From contig NZ_CP045423.1 in assembly GCF_009363855.1 (NCBI RefSeq), positions 62,001 to 126,000 on the forward strand: DNA of 64,000 bases. The letters run 5' to 3'. The DNA comes from Microvirga thermotolerans. Its GTDB lineage: Bacteria > Pseudomonadota > Alphaproteobacteria > Rhizobiales > Beijerinckiaceae. The notes beneath the pieces were generated by a model. The model had not been told where the DNA came from and did not search any database. It saw only the letters and a program-made list of their open reading frames with translations. The position numbers and the translations under genes are program-made. This document shows positions 60,868 through 64,000 of the stretch, piece after piece; the first letter of the stretch is position 1, and each line of letters starts with the position of its first letter.

Positions 60868-62121
60868 TTAGCGCTTGGCGCGGTCGATGATCGCCTGTTC
60901 GGCCTCGGCCGCCTTGGCGAGGGAGGTCTTGGGATCCTCGCCGCCGATCAGGACGCGGTTGGCCATGTCGATGGCGACCTGCCGCTGGGCGGCCTCGTCC
61001 TTGAACAGGGTCGTATGGGCATACTCCAGGCCCTTGAGGAACGGGCCGTAGACGGGATGCGCGACGTTCTCGGGCGTCAGGGCCGCAGCGCGACGGGCAG
61101 GCAGCTCGCCCACGACCTCCATCCAGATCTTCATGGCTTCGGGCGAGGAGACATAGGCCAGGAACTTCTCGGCGGCGGCGAGCTTCTCGCCCTCGGCCTT
61201 CGTGGTGATCGCGTTGGCGAAGTAGCTGGCGTAGTTGCTGCGCAGGCCCTGGGCATTGGCGGGGAGCTCGGTCACGCCCCATTCGAAGCCCTTGATCGTG
61301 TTGAAGGAGCCGAGGCGGAAGGTGCCGTCGATGGTCATGGCCGCGAGGCCCGCGCGGAAGGCGGCCTGCCCCTCGTCCATGAAGCCGACCTGGCCGACCT
61401 TGTGCTTCTTCTGGAGGTCCGTGTAGAAGGTCAGCGCCTTCAGGCCCGCCTCGTCGTTGTAGGCGACCTTCGTGTCGTTGTCCGTGTAGGGGACGCCGCC
61501 GAACTGGCGGACAAGCACCTCGCGCCACCACTGATGATCCTGCCCCGCCATGTCGAGCGTGATGCCAGCCGAGACGATATTGCCGCTGCCGTCGCGCTTG
61601 GTGGTCTTCTCGGCGGCGGCGACGAGCTCGTCGAGCGTCTTGGGCGGGTTGTTGGGGTCGAGGCCCGCCTCCTTGAAGGCCTTCTTGTTGTAGAACAGCG
61701 CCAGGGAGCGCACGGCGGTCGGAAGGCCGTAATAGTCGTTGCCGCGCTTCATGGCCTTCACGATGGGGAAGAAGTCGCGCTCGATATCGGCCGCCGGAAA
61801 CGCCTCGGCGCGCAGGGGGCGGATCATCTTGCCGGCAATGAAATTGTCGGTCCAGCCGTAGAAGAGCTGCACCACGTCCGGACCCTGGCCCGCGAGGATC
61901 GCGGCGGCCACCTTCGTCTGGTAGTCCGCATAGGGGAAGGTGGTCTGCTTGACCTTGATGTCCGGATTGGCCTCCTGGAACTTGGCGATCAGCTGGTTCA
62001 TCGCCTTGACGCGGGTGTCGAAGACGTACTGCCAGTACTCGATCTCGACGGCCTTGGCGCCGGATGCGGCCAGGGTGGCGAAGCCGAAGGCAACGCTCGC
62101 AAGCAGACGATGAAGACGCAT
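60868..62121 (-). CDS. ABC sugar transporter periplasmic binding protein
   Basis: A 417-residue extracellular solute-binding protein of the CUT1 class. The signal peptide covers about residues 1-24 (LAASGAKAVE). The mature protein has the usual two-lobe pattern, with GPDVVQLFYGWTDNFIAGK and FRAGLAAMTIDGTFRLGSF. GGGAGAGGGAT precedes the ATG. It is the first gene of the operon and divergent from the ROK regulator. The ligand is unknown. Confidence 0.9.
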   Translation of the reverse strand: MRLHRLLASVAFGFATLAASGAKAVEIEYWQYVFDTRVKAMNQLIAKFQEANPDIKVKQTTFPYADYQTKVAAAILAGQGPDVVQLFYGWTDNFIAGKMIRPLRAEAFPAADIERDFFPIVKAMKRGNDYYGLPTAVRSLALFYNKKAFKEAGLDPNNPPKTLDELVAAAEKTTKRDGSGNIVSAGITLDMAGQDHQWWREVLVRQFGGVPYTDNDTKVAYNDEAGLKALTFYTDLQKKHKVGQVGFMDEGQAAFRAGLAAMTIDGTFRLGSFNTIKGFEWGVTELPANAQGLRSNYASYFANAITTKAEGEKLAAAEKFLAYVSSPEAMKIWMEVVGELPARRAAALTPENVAHPVYGPFLKGLEYAHTTLFKDEAAQRQVAIDMANRVLIGGEDPKTSLAKAAEAEQAIIDRAKR

Positions 62122-62241
62122 ATCCCTCTCCCTTTGTTCTGGCGCGTGGCGCCGGATTTTCGCGGATGACGGCCCCGAGCGGCGGCCTCGAGAACCTCTC
62201 CGGGCTCCAGGCTCCTCCAGAGGCCGGCCTCTGTCAATAAG

Positions 62242-62259
62242 ATAATTCACTTGAGTTAT
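62242..62259. promoter_or_regulatory. AT-rich dyad, probable ROK operator
   Basis: ATAATTCACTTGAGTTAT pairs at seven of nine positions and lies in an AT-rich island between the divergent binding-protein and ROK genes, 121 bases from the former and 42 from the latter. NagC-type ROK proteins bind AT-rich dyads of this size. Confidence 0.5.
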
Positions 62260-62300
62260 TCTCGGCGCCGGGTCATCGTCTGACTCGTGGAGTGCGGGAG

Positions 62301-63554
62301 ATGCCGACAAAGTCCAAGGCCGGCGTGCGGTCGACCATCGGGAGCAATCCGGAGCGCAACCGGTCGCATAACCGGCGCGTGGTGCTGGACGTCGTCCGCC
62401 AACTGGGTCCGTTAGGACGCATGGAGATCTCGCGCCATGCCCATCTGAGCGCCCAGGCCGTCTCCAACATCGTGGAGGAACTCGTCGCCGACGGGCTGCT
62501 CATCCAGACCGGCCGTCTCAGGGCCGGGCGCGGACAGCCGCCGCTTCAGTTCGCCGTCAATCCCGACGGCGGCATGACCGCAGGCATCGAGATCGCGGCC
62601 GATCACGTTTCCACACTCCTGGTGGACATCGGCGGCCGCGTTCGCGCGCAGCGGACGGTGTCGCTTCGGCGGAACGATCCCGAGACGGTGCTGCCGGTCA
62701 TCCAGGCCGAGATCGAGGCCGCGCGGGCCCAGCTCAAGCCCTTCCCTCCTCAGCTCCTCGGCATCGGCGTCGTGATGCCGGGCCCGTTCAACGTCGAAGG
62801 GATGACCTCCGTCGGGCCGACGACCCTGTCTGGGTGGCTGGACTTCGACGCGGCCGCCAGTATCGGTCGCATGCTGGGAGCACCCGTCACCATCGAGAAC
62901 GATGCCACGGCCGCGGCCGTCGGGGAGCGGCTCCACGGCGCGGCCAGGGATCTCAAGAACTTCTGCCTGATCTATTTCGGCCACGGGCTCGGCCTCGGCA
63001 TCATGATCGACGGCCGTCCCTATCGCGGGGCGAACGGCAATGCGGGTGAGATCGGGCACGTGCTGGTGGAGAAGGGAGGGCGCCTCTGCTCGTGCGGCCA
63101 GCGCGGCTGCCTCGAAGCCTATGCGTCCATCCACGCCCTCGCCGAAAGGCTGTCCGAGGCAGGAGTCCAAGGCCTCGACGACGCGCTGCTCGAGCGGCTC
63201 CATCGCGAGAGGCATCCCGTCGTCGGGGCCTGGATCCGGGAGACGGCCGACCGTCTCGCCCCTCAGGTCGCAATGCTGGAGAACCTCTTCGACCCCGAGG
63301 CCGTCGTGATCGGCGGCGCCCTTCCGCCGGGACTTCTGGAGGATCTCACCCGGGCCATGCAGCCGCTTCCGCTGTCGGTCGCGCGGCGCCGGAACCGGAG
63401 CGAGGCGCGCCTCGTCCACGGGCGGACGGGCCGGCTCACGGCCGCGCTCGGAGCGGCTGCGCTGCCGGTCCTGGAGGCGATGACGCCCCGTCTCGACACC
63501 GCCCAGGCGACGCGCCGGGAACAATCGCAGGAGGAGACCTCCCTTGTCGGATGA
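62301..63554 (+). CDS. ROK-family transcriptional regulator
   Basis: A 417-residue ROK repressor (NagC/Mlc/XylR type). The N-terminal winged HTH (about residues 25-75) reads GRMEISRHAHLSAQAVSNIVEEL. The ROK sugar-binding domain follows with IENDATAAAVGE and the zinc motif GHVLVEKGGRLCSCGQRGCLE. I chose ATG 62301, with GGAG eight bases upstream; GTG 62292 is possible. It most likely controls the divergent ABC operon in response to its sugar. Confidence 0.88.
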   Translation: MPTKSKAGVRSTIGSNPERNRSHNRRVVLDVVRQLGPLGRMEISRHAHLSAQAVSNIVEELVADGLLIQTGRLRAGRGQPPLQFAVNPDGGMTAGIEIAADHVSTLLVDIGGRVRAQRTVSLRRNDPETVLPVIQAEIEAARAQLKPFPPQLLGIGVVMPGPFNVEGMTSVGPTTLSGWLDFDAAASIGRMLGAPVTIENDATAAAVGERLHGAARDLKNFCLIYFGHGLGLGIMIDGRPYRGANGNAGEIGHVLVEKGGRLCSCGQRGCLEAYASIHALAERLSEAGVQGLDDALLERLHRERHPVVGAWIRETADRLAPQVAMLENLFDPEAVVIGGALPPGLLEDLTRAMQPLPLSVARRRNRSEARLVHGRTGRLTAALGAAALPVLEAMTPRLDTAQATRREQSQEETSLVG

Positions 63555-64000
63555 CCACAGCCGCCTTGCCCGTGCCGTCCACCAACCGGCGCTCGTTCGC
63601 CTGCACCGCTCCCTGGGCCGGCTGCGATCCGTCCTGACGGTCATGAACACAGGAGCGCACCCGGACGACGAGGCCAACGGCCTGCTCGCGGCCTTGCGGT
63701 TCGCCTACGGCATGCGCGTCGTCGTGGCCTGCTCCACGCGCGGGGAAGGCGGTCAGAATGCGCTCGGCCCGGAGCGGGAGGGGGCCCTCGGCGTCCTCAG
63801 AACCGCGGAGATGGAGGAGGCGGCGCGGCGCATCGACGCCGACGTGGCCTGGCTCGGCCACGGGCCCGACGACCCGGTCCACGACTTCGGTTTCTCCAAG
63901 AACGGGGACGATACGCTCCGGCGCTGGGGCGAGGAGCGCATCGTCGAGCGGCTCGTCCGGTCCTATCGCCGGTACCGGCCGGACATCGTTATCCCGACAT
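63544..64000 (+). CDS. PIG-L family deacetylase, cut by window end
   Basis: The first ~152 residues are visible; the gene runs off the window. The zinc motif is NTGAHPDDEANG, followed by ACSTRGEGGQNALG, both typical of the PIG-L/LmbE N-deacetylases that act on N-acetylglucosaminyl compounds. The start appears to be TTG at 63544, right after GGAGGAGACC, and it overlaps the ROK stop, so the two are coupled. It probably belongs to the same pathway as the divergent transporter, kinase and lyase genes. Confidence 0.8.
   Translation, partial: MSDDHSRLARAVHQPALVRLHRSLGRLRSVLTVMNTGAHPDDEANGLLAALRFAYGMRVVVACSTRGEGGQNALGPEREGALGVLRTAEMEEAARRIDADVAWLGHGPDDPVHDFGFSKNGDDTLRRWGEERIVERLVRSYRRYRPDIVIPT

Overview
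The window looks like a chromosomal segment of a GC-rich alphaproteobacterium, most likely in the Hyphomicrobiales (Rhizobiales). The reasons are the FixL/FixK-type and NnrR-type regulators, a clade I nos cluster ending in nosX, the zeta-like DUF1476 protein, and a palindromic repeat family common in that order. I could not run searches, so the genus is left open.

Region 1 (1-1444) holds the 3' end of a TniQ-like transposition gene, followed by evenly spaced TTCGCA repeats. These look like the transposase-binding end of a Tn7/Tn5053-like element.

Region 2 (1517-15716) is the most notable metabolic system: an apparently complete sulfoquinovose (SQ) catabolic locus of the sulfo-Entner-Doudoroff type. 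Eleven tightly packed minus-strand genes encode an ABC sugar importer, sulfogluconate dehydratase, KDSG aldolase, sulfogluconolactonase, SQ dehydrogenase, a GH31 sulfoquinovosidase carrying the KERWY sulfonate-recognition set, a TauE/SafE exporter and sulfolactaldehyde dehydrogenase. A divergent LacI-type regulator faces two matching operators, one of which contains the -10 box of the operon promoter. Predicted flow: SQ glycosides are imported and hydrolysed, SQ is oxidised to sulfogluconate, dehydrated and cleaved to pyruvate and sulfolactaldehyde, and sulfolactate is exported.

Region 3 (15821-30215) looks like low-oxygen and energy-shortage genes. It has a Crp/Fnr regulator, a hybrid histidine kinase with a FixL-like heme-type PAS domain, a DUF1476 protein, and a long minus-strand series: phosphotransacetylase, acetate kinase, a small unknown protein, a DUF3141 PHA-synthase-like protein, FabI, an AI-2E family membrane protein, a compositionally different CoA-transferase pair, PPK2, an orphan ATP synthase epsilon subunit and a phasin-like protein.

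Region 4 (30547-41506) has an RND efflux pump with its adaptor and an AraC-type regulator, then several small exported proteins of unknown role (two are Gly/Tyr- or Gly/Arg-rich), an NnrS-like membrane protein and a ferritin-like protein. Several of these have FNR/FixK-like boxes centred about 57-68 bases before the start codon.

Region 5 (41745-55486) is nitrous oxide respiration: nosRZDFYLX, a DUF6455-like protein, nnrS, ccoG, pseudoazurin and an NnrR-type regulator. No nir or nor genes are in the window.

Region 6 (55487-64000) opens with a double hairpin repeat. It then holds a second ABC sugar-import operon that also encodes a PfkB kinase and an argininosuccinate-lyase-family enzyme, with a divergent ROK regulator and a PIG-L deacetylase cut off by the window end. 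The substrate of this locus is unknown, and it is the best candidate here for an undescribed pathway.
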